NCBI RefSeq assembly: GCF_041296265.1
Contig: NC_091706.1
Location: forward strand, 53,494,501-53,558,500
Source of the DNA: Equus caballus
Taxonomy: Eukaryota; Chordata; Mammalia; Perissodactyla; Equidae
Length of the DNA stretch: 64,000 nucleotides
Direction: 5' to 3'
A model generated the notes under the pieces. The model saw only the letters and a program-made list of their open reading frames with translations. It had not been told where the DNA came from and made no database searches. Below are positions 33,173-45,452 of the stretch, one piece after another (the first letter of the stretch is position 1; the number at the start of each line of letters is the position of its first letter). The position numbers and the translations under genes are program-made.

Positions 33173-36100
33173 GCATCCAAGGGAAGCTCAGGGGGCAGTG
33201 TTTCAGCCATGCAGGCAGTAGCCAAGGCCAGAGATTTGTTCTACATGACCACTGAGTTCCATTAGAAACCACCCAATAAATGACTGGCCTTTGAGACCAG
33301 TTGTTCTAAATCAACCACTTTCTTTAAGTATGATAGCATTCTGAAAACCTTAAATGGAACAATCATAAAACACGTAAATGGTTTAAGCATTACGAAAGTT
33401 TAAATAAGGAGATATAAGTTTGGAAAATACAGGGCTCGTTTGGAGTCTTGGGACAGCTGTCTACAACAGATGCTGTCTTCTTCTCATCCTGGTATGCTCC
33501 ATTCCAACAGGGCTGCAAAGATTCTTTTATCTGGTCTCTTTACCAATAAACACCATCTCCAGGTTGAAGTCCATGATCCTCAAGGTCCTCATCTCCCAAG
33601 AGCTCACTGTGAAAAGAATCAGCTGTCAACAGCTCATTTCTTTTAAGTGTCTCAATGAGACCTTGACAATGATGTATGATATCTCCTTTAAGAAAACCTG
33701 GTTCATACATTTCTTCATCTAATTGCATAGGCTGTCCAGTTATTACCTTGAAAGGGGACAGCTGCCACTTACCAAAGGTGTAGCTCTAAAACTGAGGAGC
33801 ACCAGCAGAAGAGCTTTTGGTCATGAAAGGTAAAATGCTTCTGAAATCTTTGCCAATTGAGTTTTGATTATGCAGTTAGTTAAAACGTTGCGTTATTGGC
33901 CAAATGTCACAAATAGATTTAATTATTTGTCCACTGAAATGAGTTCCATAGTCACTGTGTAACTCAGTAGGAATTCCTCAAACAGGAATTATCATTTCCA
34001 ATAATAATAATTTACGTAAAGCTGTCACACTTCTGCAAGAAAAGGCCTCAACCCAGTGTGTGAACATACACATCATTAAAAGATAAATTTATCCTTGAGA
34101 TGGTGGCATTTGAACAAAGTCCAATTGCCATACCTCAAAGGGTCCCTTAGGAAGGGGAAGTGACCTTGTGACCCATGAAATCGTTTCCCTAGGTTATACT
34201 TTGGGCATACAGCACAATGAGTATAGGCTTCATGAGCCACTGTTGGAGAAGGATTTTTCCCCCAAAAAATCATCTTTTCAGGGGCCCAATAGGTTAATTG
34301 GTGTATATACTGGAGCAGTGGTAGCTGTGCTCCAGTAGGCACTATGGTTTGTTAGCAGGGCCCGAACCTAAAAATTCCCCCTTTGGATGCCACCTTTGTT
34401 TCTCTTCTTTCATGCCAATTTTTTGAGTCTATAGAAGGAAATCTTTTACTAGGTTAGCAGAGTTAATAGAAAGTAGTGGGCATTCTCAAGGCTGGACAGC
34501 ATATCCAGATTGATAATGTCCTTGCTTATAGTTTAAGTAAGACCCATCTGTAAACCCAATTGGATAATAGAATGGAGTTGTGGTCTTTTCCTCCTGTGGT
34601 GCTGGAAGCAAGGTAGTAGGGTTAAGATAGTGAATAATATTTACTTACACAATATAAGGTAAGAAGGCATATCATTATTTACTTGACAATGCTTTCTGTG
34701 TAATTTAGAATACCAAACAAACCTAATTAGTTTAGCATCCCATTCTTTATGGGAAGAGGAGGGATTTCTCTGAAGTCTCAGGGGCCCTCTGAAAAGTCTC
34801 AAAGAAAAAAGTCAAAAGAAAGACTTCATTTAGGATATGAATTTTGAGGAGCTTATCAAAAATATCAAAAGGTTTTTCAAACATTTGGTTAAACAAGATC
34901 AAGTGTTTGCTGATCTTGTGTTGCTGTGAAACAATGCTTTTAAGACATTTAATCAAAGTGAGACTCACTCAAAAGTAAAGAAAACCTTTTATAACCTCTC
35001 ATCAGGAGCAGACTAAAAGTTCAAGAAAATTATCCTTTTAAGACAGATAAAACCAAATTCTAATTTTTTGTACCAGCTTACTTTTGATATTAAAACTTAT
35101 CCACTAAATTAAATTTATTTTAATCTCAGCCAACTTGACCATGCACAAAATTCTTTCCTCATGGCCTTTTTAAAATTTTTTTACAAAACTTTCTGTAACT
35201 TTCTTTTTACATTCATAATTTGTCCCATACTTTCTTTCTTCTCTCCTAGTATTTTAGGACAAATTTATCTTTCTTAACAAAACAAACAAAAATACTTCCA
35301 TTCTTTATACCTTCTTTACTGAAAACATACAGCTTACTTTCCTTGAATACAAAGATGTTTTCCTTATTAATTTTTAGTAGCTTTAATCACATATATTAAT
35401 TATAATTTCTAACCATTATGGGCCTTAATTTTTAGTGAAAACTAAGAAGTAAGAAATTATAAACTCTTTTACATTAGCATTCTGTAGCTTGGCAAATTTA
35501 TAAACACTTTTTATAATTTCTAGAAACATGTTACTTCATAGTACAATCTCTAATAAAACACAAGACATGTTTACTAATAGACCCAAACATCCTTTTTTCC
35601 TCTGTAATAAGAAGTCAAAAGTAGATAGACATGTTTATCAACTAATGCTTCAGTATTTTATATTATTTGGAAATGATCTAAATATTTAATGACTCTTCCA
35701 TCATTTAATTCAATTTAGCAAAACTCTAAGGTTTCAAGTTCTAAAAGTTTGTCTATAAACTCTTGTCTTTTTTATATCTATTTAGTTTACTTGTTTCCAT
35801 GCTGATAACTTTGAAAACATGTTTCTTTTAATCAAACCAACAAACTTAAATAAGCTTTTATTTACAAAGGATTATTTTATATTATGTTAGCTTGAAAGAT
35901 ATTTGGGTTAGTTTCCATTACATTTATATAAGCACTTACTTTAATTGAGTTGAATAGAGCTCTTTAGAAATTATACCATCTAGAGGTAAAATATCACACA
36001 TATATAACATACGTAGACATATAAACACAGAGACTCCAGAGCTATTGTTTTAAAATTACTGCCATGAATCAGCTACAGTAATATAAGGCTCACTACTTAT

Positions 36101-37891
36101 GGAAGAATAATTGAATCCAAATTTAATTTTAAGCTTTTTCTACAAATATTTGTGGAGAAGACACTCAGATGCTAGATTTTGGGTGAGACTGCTCTCTCTT
36201 ATGGCCATTTTTCTTGCTTTTTTCCCTTTTTTTCCTTCAATTTAGGAATTGTTGATGGGCTAGATAACAGTTCCCAGAGAGGCAAGGCAATAAGTCTTTT
36301 GAAATAAGGGAAGTGAGTGGAATATGAACTGCCTCTAGAGCTGCATTTCCAGTCTTTCAAGGATTTGTAAGTCAAGGACAGTTGCTCAACATCCTCCCTA
36401 ATTTGCTTCTTTCCCTCTGTGTGTTTAGTTTTATTTTAACTTAGGGAAGAAGTCCTGGAAAGAAAATTCCTATCAGGCTCTGAATATGAGCTTCCAGTTT
36501 GGCTGAATTTTTTATTGTAAGCTGCTAAATCCTTTCGAATATCTTGCCATGTTTCAGCCGGGACAAACAGTAACTACCTGGTGGTATTGAACAATTCTGG
36601 TAATCTTTAACATAGCAGCTTCCCAGAAGGTCTCTCAGAGGCTCATTAACTCTGAGAGTAGATTATCAGGGGTGTCTGTAAAACCAAGGCCTAATATATT
36701 TTCCTTTAGATACCTTTTATAACAATTTCCTATTAGCTTTTTGCCACAAAACTTTCAATAAGGTTATTTTGGAATTTTGAAGTCTTTGCTTTTAAATGCA
36801 CTTCTTAAGTAATCTTATTGAATCATAACTTCCTTCTAATGGCCAACGTAATTATCCTGAGGCTGGAGGCAGTATGGCGGAACCCTTAGCTGAGTATGGA
36901 GTACAATTCACATTTCTGTCTGATCATCTCTGAACACAAAATGGGGTACAACCACATTTTTGTCTGACCAAATATTTTAGGACCCCAGCCTGACAATTAT
37001 TAAGCTAAGCCCTCAGGACACAAGAGAAGCTTGGTAAGATTATTTTTGCTATTCTTTGTACATATTTACAGCTTCCAGAACCTTTAGTTTGAGCAATTAT
37101 GCTGGAAGTTAGTAAGCTTTAAAAATGTCCCTATTACCTGGATCTTAGAAAAGGAGCCCCACAGTGGCTCCTGTAATTTTAAATTATCCTGAGTTATTTT
37201 GCCTGCCATTTACAGTTATCCCCATTTCGTTAAGCACTTGCAAGTTTCAGCATGAAGCCAGCCGGAGTTCTGATGGGAGGCTGCCCATTTGGGAACTGGT
37301 TGGCTTTTAGAAGCTTGATTTCCTATTTTTCTTTTAGCGTCATTTTACTATAAAGTCTGAACAATATCTAGGGACAATGTAGTGGGCTGGACATTCCCAC
37401 AAGGTTCTCAGTCGCCTGAGAACACCTTACAGCTGGGAGGAGCTGGTGTCCCTTCTCTTCAGAGTGGAATAGGTTCAGACTCTAATTTCTCTATCGAACA
37501 GTTTGTTCAGATGCTATAAACATGATTTTTCCAAATTAAAAAAGGCCAACCTGCCCCATTCACTCCAAAGTTCCCCCTAGCTTCCCCTGGCCTAGGAAAC
37601 TCCCCCCAGGTTTCTTTTTCCTAGGAATTCCCCCTTGATTCCTCTTACCTAGGAAATGTACCAGTACCCTCTTGAGACACCTAGTCTTAAGACAGCTCAT
37701 ATAAACTCTGGACCATCAACTTAAAATAAGGAGATCTATGTGTCAGGAGAACTCACCAGGGTCACCTGAAGAATGCAGTGATCTGGGTGGCTCAATAGGC
37801 CTCTATTGGTAGTGAACGCTGGTTCAGTGTAGATTCTAAGTCTTGTCTCATAGGTTTCTCTGAAATCCTGCCATGGCTATGCCAAGAACTG

Positions 37892-38424
37892 TGGACACAA
37901 ATAATCCATACTCAATTTATAAATCAAAATTGGGGTGAGGTTATTATGAGCCATATTTGAGGACTATAACCCTGGGCCTTCTTTCCTTCCCGAAGGAAGG
38001 AAGGAAGGGCACCAAACAAGTGGGGTGTACAGAGTGGTAACATACCATCTTGGAACAAAGAGCATACATCACACATGACAGGAATATCTCTGTTACTACT
38101 GTCATGAGATGCTTAGCTGGCACCACAGGTCAGGGGTCAGCAGGTCAGTGTCACAATGTGAGCGCAGCAGGTCGGTAATTAATCCTTAGTTTTTAGGGAG
38201 AGATTCTATCCTAAAGGAAATGCCAATATGGGGGACATCCCTATCTTTAGGGGCATCGTTTTTGTCTTTGGGGCATAGCAAATGTTTAAAGCAGATTTAC
38301 AATGCATGCTCAACAGGACACGTCAGGCCCATTTGGAAAAACAAGATCAGGCTGAATTAGGTTTACACCAAATCGTTTCCTCACATACTCCCAATATATC
38401 CTATTGCTTTTCATTTATTTATTG
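37892..38424 (-). repeat. 5' LTR of provirus B
   Basis: Closely matches 31935-32467. It ends next to gtat, which may be the second target duplication, and sits about 160 bp before the start of duplication unit 2. Confidence 0.85.
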
Positions 38425-40082
38425 GTATTAATATAACATACGATAATCTGTAGAGTCCATGTGCAGGTAAGTCAGAGAAGCATTGATGGCAGCTCCCCTG
38501 ACACTCTTAGGGCTCATGTTGAGGTTCACGAAATAAACTCCCAGAGAGGGGACCGTCTGTAGGACAGTGAAGGAGCAGAGCCCGTCTCCACCCTGGGATC
38601 AGCGCCTGGCACTTGAAGGAGAGCAACCTGACTGCACACCTGAGGCTCTCCGCAGAGAACCAGCCCGGAGGAGAGTTGTCTGACCCAATATGGCTGCTCT
38701 GCGACCAGTAGAAATGAGCCAAATAGTCCCCTCCCTCAGCCTCAGCTCCTTTCAGACCACCTCTGGCGATACTTTTTATGACACAGGTAAAAGAAAAAGT
38801 TATAGAGACCCAGGAAATGGTTAAAAAAAAATATGGGGGAGAGGGTGAGGAGAAATGGGACAGTTCTACATTTCCAGCCAGGGAAGCTCACAACACTAAT
38901 TCACAAGCTATCTCCTGGGTTAGTATTCAGCTAAAGTGAGGGAGCACCTCCCGCAAACACGGAATTTAAGGAGGCGCCAAATCTAAGTAATCAAGATAAG
39001 TGATATATTAATCCAAAATTAAAAACTGAAAATTAATGCCAAAATGTCCATGATGAACAAAATATCAAAATTTTAAATAAAGACAAGAAATGGCCCTGCA
39101 CTTGCAGGGCCCTGAGAGTCTTACAAAAGAAGGGGACTCCGTGCAAAGGAAATTTAGGCAAATTCCATTCAGTCTGTATAATTGATACCAAAGAAAATTA
39201 AATGACCTGACCTGCTAAATGTCCTCAACACCTTGTACAGAACATTAACTTTCTTTCAAAAAATACAGTCAAGGCGGGGTCCTGTGAAAGTCGTTTCAGC
39301 AACGTGAAAGTAAATAAAAATTATTTAAGATTGTCACGGAGGCCCGAGAAATTGTCAAGCACGTCAGTCCTCTCATTTGAAAACAAGTAAAGAAGTAATC
39401 TTGAAAATACCTGAGTTTGCTTCCATTAAAGCTAGGAAAGTATTATTATATTAAATTCTTCTTTAGGTATAAATAAAATATAGTTTAAATAAAGTTAAAG
39501 TTTAATAAAATACTGTTTTAATAGTTTTAATGTTAAAAATATTTTAAATTTTTATTTATATTTAATATTAAAATATTTTAATATCAAAAGCTGCTTAATA
39601 AAAAGCAGTTTCAATATTCCAGGTTTTCAGTTTCTCAGTACTGTCCTCCTCCACCTTCCCGCTGTCACGCTGGAAAGTCACTAGGAAAGTCCCCGAGCAC
39701 GTGGGGGGCACCTTCCCCGCCTCGGACCCAGGGGCGCCGCGCCCGACTCACCCCCGCGGGTCCCCAACACCGTCCGCTCGCGGCCCACGTCCCCGCCGTC
39801 CCCTTTCTCCGCATCTGTCGCCGCATCTCGCCCACAAACGCTCCCGAATCTGTAAAAACCACTCAACACACTCGGATCCCGGCCTCAGACCCTCGGGAAA
39901 CCGATTCGGTGTAAAAACAGCCTCGCTGAAGTTTCTGTGCGAAAGGAAAGCGCAAAACTCAGGGGCAAGTGCAGAAAGTGCCGGGTTCTGTGCTCTCTCC
40001 CTGAGAAACGCGTCCCCGGCGAGGCCGCGGCCAAGCTCTCCGCGCAGCAGTAGGGCCGCGGAGAGGAAGGTGTCTCGTGCAC

Positions 40083-40089
40083 TATTAAA
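40083..40089 (+). promoter_or_regulatory. TATA-like box of IFND copy 2
   Basis: TATTAAA, conserved with 4869-4875. It lies about 155 bp before the start codon, because the stretch between the motifs is shorter here. Confidence 0.4.
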
Positions 40090-40199
40090 GAGGCACAAAG
40101 TTGGCTCCCAAGGCTGCGACCACACCCCCTCCAGCGGCCCGAACGACTGAAACCGACCAAGTCCGCGCCTCTGAGCGCCCGGCGTCAGGAAAGGCCCCC

Positions 40200-40219
40200 T
40201 GCGCGCCCCCTGGCGGCCG
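40200..40219 (+). promoter_or_regulatory. CTCF-like motif before IFND copy 2
   Basis: gcgccccctggcggcc is identical to site b of unit 1 and ends about 25 bp before the start codon. Confidence 0.5.
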
Positions 40220-40243
40220 TGTAGTGAATCACAGGAATTCTCA

Positions 40244-40756
40244 ATGGCCCAGATCCATTTGCTAGTGGCAGGAGTGATGCTCTGCTCCCTCCCCGCCTGC
40301 TCTCTTGACGGGGACTTGCCCTGGATCCATAGCCTAGAAAAGCAGGAAATCTTCATGCTGTTGAGACAACTGGAACGTATCCCATCTCAGTCATGCCTGA
40401 AAGACAGAACTGACTTCAAATTTCCTTGGGGAAGAGAGAATATCCCCGAAATGCAGAGGACAGAAGACGCCTGTTTCCACCATGAGATGCTCCGGCAGAT
40501 CATCAACCTCTTCAACACAAAGGACAGCCATGCTGCGTGGAAGAACACCCTCCTTGAACAACTACTGTCTAGGCTTGATCATGGCCTGGAACGCCTGGAG
40601 CAGATGGAAGGAGAAAATCTGGCTTGCCCCTCTCTTGGAATTATTGTCCGGAAATACTTCCAAAGAATCTATCGCTTTCTGAAGGAAAAGAAATTCACCC
40701 TCTGTGCCTGGGAGATTGTCAGAGTGGAAATGAAAAGGTGCCTTTCCATCATGTAA
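40244..40756 (+). CDS. IFND: Interferon delta-like protein, copy 2 (170 aa)
   Basis: An intronless secreted type I interferon. Its 170 residues equal the length known for pig IFN-delta. The signal peptide (MAQIHLLVAGVMLCSLPACSL) covers about residues 1-21, and the mature part begins near DGDLPWIHSLE. It keeps the SCLKDRTDFKFP motif (Cys51), FNTKDSHAAWKNTLLEQ (helix C), RKYFQRIYRFLKEKK (helix E region) and CAWEIVRVEMKRC (Cys154). The position of mature Cys1 in IFN-alpha is Gly23. Additional cysteines at 77, 128 and 166 are shared with copy 1, at 77, 125 and 163. The frame is intact with no sequon. Copy 2 looks closer to an ordinary ungulate IFN-delta than copy 1. The CpG island directly abuts the start. 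Confidence 0.88.
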   Translation: MAQIHLLVAGVMLCSLPACSLDGDLPWIHSLEKQEIFMLLRQLERIPSQSCLKDRTDFKFPWGRENIPEMQRTEDACFHHEMLRQIINLFNTKDSHAAWKNTLLEQLLSRLDHGLERLEQMEGENLACPSLGIIVRKYFQRIYRFLKEKKFTLCAWEIVRVEMKRCLSIM

Positions 40757-40759
40757 CGA

Positions 40760-41226
40760 TCCTCGAAGAAAAGTCAGCAGATAAAGAGCAAAGTTATACT
40801 CATGATTCTCCCTAATCAATTACCTTACTGTTTGCTAAGCCCCCCAAAAGCAATCTTGACTCATGTTTCTGCACCAGTTGAAAAATGCCTGAAGCCAAAA
40901 TCATGAGAATATTTTTAAAATATCTTGTGCGTTATGAGCTCACAAATATTTCTTTAGAGAGAAGGATATGGTCTATTTTCTTAAATAATTTTATGAACAT
41001 TTTTAAATTTAAGATCTGGAGGGTATTTGCTGTTCCCAAAGGGTGAAATTTATTTTTTTATGGAAAGATTCTTCAGGATAGTTTATTGTTAGAGATATTT
41101 GTCAGTTAAGTTAATGGTAGCTGCTGTAACAGATAAACAGAAAATTGTAATTTGATCATAATAGAAATTTATCTTTCCTGTGTATAAGAGCCCAATGCAG
41201 CCATTTCTGATCAATCCTTCTCTCTC
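40760..41226. other. IFND copy 2 3' flank
   Basis: Aligned with 5620-6100. The canonical AATAAA of copy 1 reads GATAAA here (within cagataaagag near 40781), and I see no AATAAA or ATTAAA before about 41200. Confidence 0.5.
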
Positions 41227-41421
41227 TTTTTTTTTTTTGCTGAGGAAGATTCACCCTGAGCTAACATCCACTGCCAGCCAAGCTTCCTCTTTTTGTATGT
41301 GAGCTGCCATTGCAGCATGGCCACTAACAGATGAGTGGTGTGGGTTTGCACCCAGGAACCAAACCTGGGCCACCAAAGCAGAGCTTGCTGAACTTAAACA
41401 CTAGGCCACCATTGCTGGCCC
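41227..41421 (-). mobile_element. ERE-type SINE
   Basis: A reverse-oriented ERE with a poly-T head, gctgaggaagattcaccc and a terminal tggccc. Unit 1 has no insertion at the corresponding place near 6090. Confidence 0.9.
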
Positions 41422-42193
41422 AGTTGAATCTTCTTGTTGGCTCTTCTCCAAACTGTGATTCAGGGACATAGCACCCTCTATTTTGTGGCTTAGATATGTT
41501 TAACTGGTGACTCCAAATCTGTCTGTGGTACTTGAGTCTATTTCACTCAGTTGTAAAGAGCAAAAGCCAAGTGGATCACATGGGATGTTTTCAAGGGCCA
41601 GGACCAAACAGGGAAATATCACTTCTGCTCACATTAGTTTGGCCTGAATTTCTTTTCATGGGATGCCTAAGTGCAAAGAAGTTGGGAAATAGACTCCAAT
41701 CAGGTGACTAATGGAAGAGGAGACAAGCTCAGTGAATGAGGCTACTCTTGGTTTTTGCACCATTTATACTGATGTTTTAGGGGAAAGAAAATAACCAATG
41801 TGTTTGCTGCACACACCTTATGTAAAAAAATACTGACCCAAAATCTGATTCCACAATTTAAACCCAGGGAGATGATGCAGATGTCACTCGTAAGAGTTTA
41901 CAGCATCATTGACCCTTTGAAAGAAGCATTCAAGTTGACTCCCAAAGGCAGAGGTTAAAGTTGGAAAGCAGCCACTAGTATGGAGACATCACAAGTTGTT
42001 TCCTTATTACCTGGGGAGACAAGGAAAGTGTGACCAGATAGCTCCTTGCAGGTGTTGAGGATCACAGAAATAAAAGTGGAGAGTGAGTCTTCCATTCATG
42101 ACCAGGCCTGGGATTCTCATGCTGGTATTCTAAATATTGAAAATGCAAACCTGAAGAAAAGATCCCTGCAACCAAAGAGTGTTTTATTTGTAT
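41422..42193. other. Non-coding IFND copy 2 3' flank
   Basis: Aligns with about 6095-6870 of unit 1. No gene is recognised. Confidence 0.6.
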
Positions 42194-42437
42194 CTTTTTT
42201 GTGTGTGAGGAAGATTGGCCCTGAGCTAACATCTGTTGCCAATCTTCCCCTTTATGCTTGAGGAAGATTGTCACTGAGCTAACATCTGTGCCAATCTTCC
42301 TCTATTTTACATGGGATGCCTCCACAGTGTGGCTTGATGAGTGGTGCTAGGTCTGCACTGGGTGTTCCAAACCCGTGAACCCTGGGCCACCAAAGCAGAG
42401 TGTGGGACTTAACCACTACACCCCTGGGCCAGCCCCC
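42194..42437 (-). mobile_element. ERE-type SINE
   Basis: A reverse-oriented ERE with the gaggaagattg box duplicated and a terminal gggccagcccc. Absent from unit 1. Confidence 0.9.
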
Positions 42438-42749
42438 TAAACAGTTTTTTTTTTAATACATCACACAAGATTAAGTTATAACTTCTCTTGTAGAACCGTA
42501 AAGAATTTAGAAAGTATTGTTAGAGCTACTGTCCTCTCAAATTATAGCTATCTAGTATGTATTGGTATTACGCTTTCTTCTGTTCTTACCATGATTATTC
42601 TGTTCATGTATAGTATTGAACTCCTGAAATGGTAGGGACTGGACTAGATGCCTAGGAAGCAAGGTTGGGTAAGATGATTGCTCCGCCCACAGGTAGTTTA
42701 CAGACTCCAGGGAGGTAGTCTAAGGAGATAAGAGGTCAGGTCAGGTCTT

Positions 42750-43100
42750 AGTCCATTTGGTCTACTTTAAAAAAAAAGCATAGACTGGGTAGCTTGTAAA
42801 GAACCAAAATTTATTGCTCACACTTCTAGAGGCTGGAAATCCAAGATCAGGGTGTCACCATGGTCTGGTTCTGGTGAGAGCCCGCTTCTGGGTCCCACAC
42901 TGCTGACTTCTTATATTCTCATATTGCAGAAGATGGAGGGATCTATCTCAGGCCTGTTTTATTAGAACACTAATTCCATGTATGAGGGCTCCCCCTTCAC
43001 GCCCTAATCAAGACCCTACCACCTAATACCATCACTTTGAGGTTAGAATTTTTCCATGAATTTTCTGGGGATGCAAGTATTCAGACCATAGCAGGACATT
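42750..43100 (-). mobile_element. MLT1-type LTR (ERVL-MaLR fossil)
   Basis: A reversed MLT1-class LTR starting ggtcttagtccatttgg and ending near accatagcagga, more diverged than the copy at 10710. Unit 1 has an uninterrupted counterpart near 7150-7175. It is an isolated, old LTR. Confidence 0.75.
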
Positions 43101-44775
43101 CGAGCCTACATGCCTGGCGTCTAGAAGACAGAAAACAGCCATGCTTAGTATAAAGAAGAATGAGCAGGTTAGCAGGCAAATACAGCAGACCACGGTCTCA
43201 GAATCTGGACTGTTGGTTCTCAACCTGAATTGGCACTGTAATTATTAAATGTCAAATTTTGGAAACCAAACTGAAATTGAGCCCACTAGCCCATGGAAAT
43301 GGATGGAGATAACAAGATGCAAATGATCACTCATCCTTCTTTGTGAAGAGTCTCCAAAGAATCTCAGGATGGAGGTAGGTAATTACCACTTCAGTAATGA
43401 GCCACCAAAAAGTAATGTGGTAAATTCTCTAGGTGCTGTGAGCTGTGTGAATCAGAGAGAGTTTGAGTTTAGATATGTCACTCTGTGTATGACACCAGGC
43501 TAGTTGTTTTCTATTATGACAAAGTAGAGGGCAAAATAGAAAGGAGACCGTACTTGTGAGTTTAATATAGTCCTAGGCAGAGGCTCAAAATTGTGTTACT
43601 CTTGCAAATTGAATCCACAGAGCCACATGCACCTTGAAGGAAGTAGAATCCTAGTGTTTTTAGTAATAAATTCAGTAGGCATTATTGTCACCAGTAAGAG
43701 TAGACAATGTCAGCCATTGTCTGTTATAATCCTAGCCAATGTGGCCATGATGACGGAGAATACCTTGGTCATTCATGAACGCCTCCCAGTAGGAAGAGGA
43801 AATCTCAGAAATTTCTTTAGTGAAGGTTATTTATTGAGTAATTACACTGGACCTGGTGCCAAGGATAGAGCAGTGAATAACACAGAGTCCAGTTACTAAT
43901 GAGCTGATTTGCTGAAGGTGGTCTCACACCTACCATTTAAAGAGTAAGAATGTAGAGGGCAGAGGAACATAACTCCCTAAAAAGAGTTCAGGATCAGAGC
44001 TGAAAGTTAATTCTTTACCTGATAATAATACTGATCCAATTCCAAATTTATTACAAAGATTGTTTCCTTTTGTTTGAAAAGAGTAGACATGGATTGGAAC
44101 CTCTGAAAGTCCTTTGTGAAATATGAAATTGAATGCAAAAATATAAAGAAAGATTCAAACCGAGAATATTGTCTAAATCATGCATTGTCATCCTGGATGA
44201 TATCGCTCCCCAAGGTACAAAAATCAGTTCTTAAGGGTGTGAAGAAATCTTAGGTATTATGATGCTTTGTGGCGCTCCAAAGCTCAACCCTATGCAACAA
44301 AATCTTATTCCTTAGTATTCATTTTTCTCTTTTATGTTTTTTTTGTGTGTGTGTATCAGACAGGAAGCACTAACACTTAGCTCGTGGAAGATAAAACTGT
44401 ATGCAGGATCAGTGCTAAAACTATGGTGATTTGATGGCTCATTGGAGAACTTTCTTCCATCATTTGCTTGATCTTAAAGTCAGATCGTGAGAGGTGGCCT
44501 TCTTACTTATGAGCTGCCATTGACTATCCTGTGGATGTTGCTTGTGTTTGAGCCTCAGTTTGATGTGGATGTTGAGAATTAAATGCAAATAGTTTATATT
44601 TTATGATTTAATTCTACTAAAGTTATTCAACACATGAATAATTATGTCAAGTACTAAAAAAAAGGTTGACAATATCTAGATGAATATCTAGCAATTAGTA
44701 AAGTTAAAAATTATTTTCTGATATGAAACAAAGTTAAAAGTTTGCCTAAAATACACGTTAAGAAAGTAATTTATC
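43101..44775. other. Non-coding IFNA copy 2 upstream region
   Basis: From about 43420 this aligns with 10180-12170 of unit 1 minus its MLT1 LTR and ERE; the empty sites are near 43925-43945 and 44060. No gene is recognised. Confidence 0.6.
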
Positions 44776-45031
44776 GGGGCAGTCCCCATGGCTGAGTGTT
44801 AAGTTCTCGCACTCCACTTCTGCAGCCCAGGGTTTTGCTGGTTTGGATCCTGGCCACGGACCTGGCGTTGCTCATCAGGCGATGCTGAGGCAGCACCCCA
44901 CATAGCAGAACTAGAAGGACCTACAACTAGAATACACAACTATGTACTGGGGGGGGTTTGGGGAGAAGAAGAAAACAAAAAGAAGATTGGCAACAGATGT
45001 TAGCTCAGGCGCCAATCTTAAGGAAAAAAAG
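44776..45031 (+). mobile_element. ERE-type SINE shared with unit 3
   Basis: A forward ERE beginning ggggcagtcc with the gatgttagctcaggcg tail box. The flanking aagaaagtaatttat is duplicated on the right. Unit 3 carries a SINE of the same subtype at the same position (53252-53514); unit 1 is empty there (near 12165). Confidence 0.92.
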
Positions 45032-45218
45032 AAAGTAATTTATTTTTTCAATGGCTTTTAGCAGTTTTACAATAATACATTGGTATTATTATAAAGTATT
45101 TATATAAATTTTTATTTGAATACGCAATTGGATACATTAATATTTATATAAGTAAATATATTACATTAAATGTCACTTTGCAAACTTACATATAAAGTTA
45201 AATTAACTCTAAATAGCT

Positions 45219-45452
45219 TTTTTTTTTTTTGGTCAGAAGGATTCTCCCTGAGCTGACATCCATTGCCAATCCTCCTCTTTTGTTTCACTGGAGGAAGATT
45301 AACCCTGAGCTAACGTCTGTGCCAATCTTCCTCTATGTTTTGTATGTGGGATGCCTCCATAGCATGGCTGACGAATGTAGCAGGTCCACACTTGGGTTCC
45401 GAACCCACATGTAGTGCATGGAACTTTAACCACTCAGCCATGGAGCTGGTCC
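45219..45452 (-). mobile_element. ERE-type SINE
   Basis: A reverse-oriented ERE with a terminal agctggtccc and flanks taactctaaatagc and taactgtcaatagc as target duplication. Units 1 and 3 are empty here. Confidence 0.9.

Larger units (their letters stand above)
31935..38424 (-). mobile_element. Endogenous retrovirus B, class I (gamma-like) fossil provirus, minus strand
   Basis: Two LTRs (31935-32467 and 37892-38424) lie in minus orientation around about 5.4 kb of internal sequence. A purine tract sits beside the 3' LTR (plus-strand ctttcccctctt at 32468). Short flanking repeats atat/gtat fit a 4-bp target duplication. Gammaretrovirus-like integrase stretches are recognisable at 34076-34342 and 33540-33728; the rest is mostly AT-rich and non-coding, I see no envelope region, and the element is clearly broken. 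The two LTRs are about 94% alike by eye, so it is much younger than provirus A. A stretch (about 34900-37010) matches provirus A internally, but the LTRs of the two are unrelated. Confidence 0.87.
39655..40235 (+). promoter_or_regulatory. CpG island upstream of IFND copy 2
   Basis: Counterpart of 4440-5110 with the same AT-to-GC switch, a TATTAAA box at 40083-40089 and one CTCF-like motif. Compared with unit 1 it lacks about 84 bp between the two CTCF-like sites, which leaves a single motif. Confidence 0.75.

Noticed and set aside
16818-38424. Inversion of the 24.5-31.9 kb interval by recombination between proviruses A and B
   Set aside because: Crossing over within the shared internal sequence should have exchanged LTR types between the two elements, but each keeps a matching LTR pair and a plausible own target duplication.
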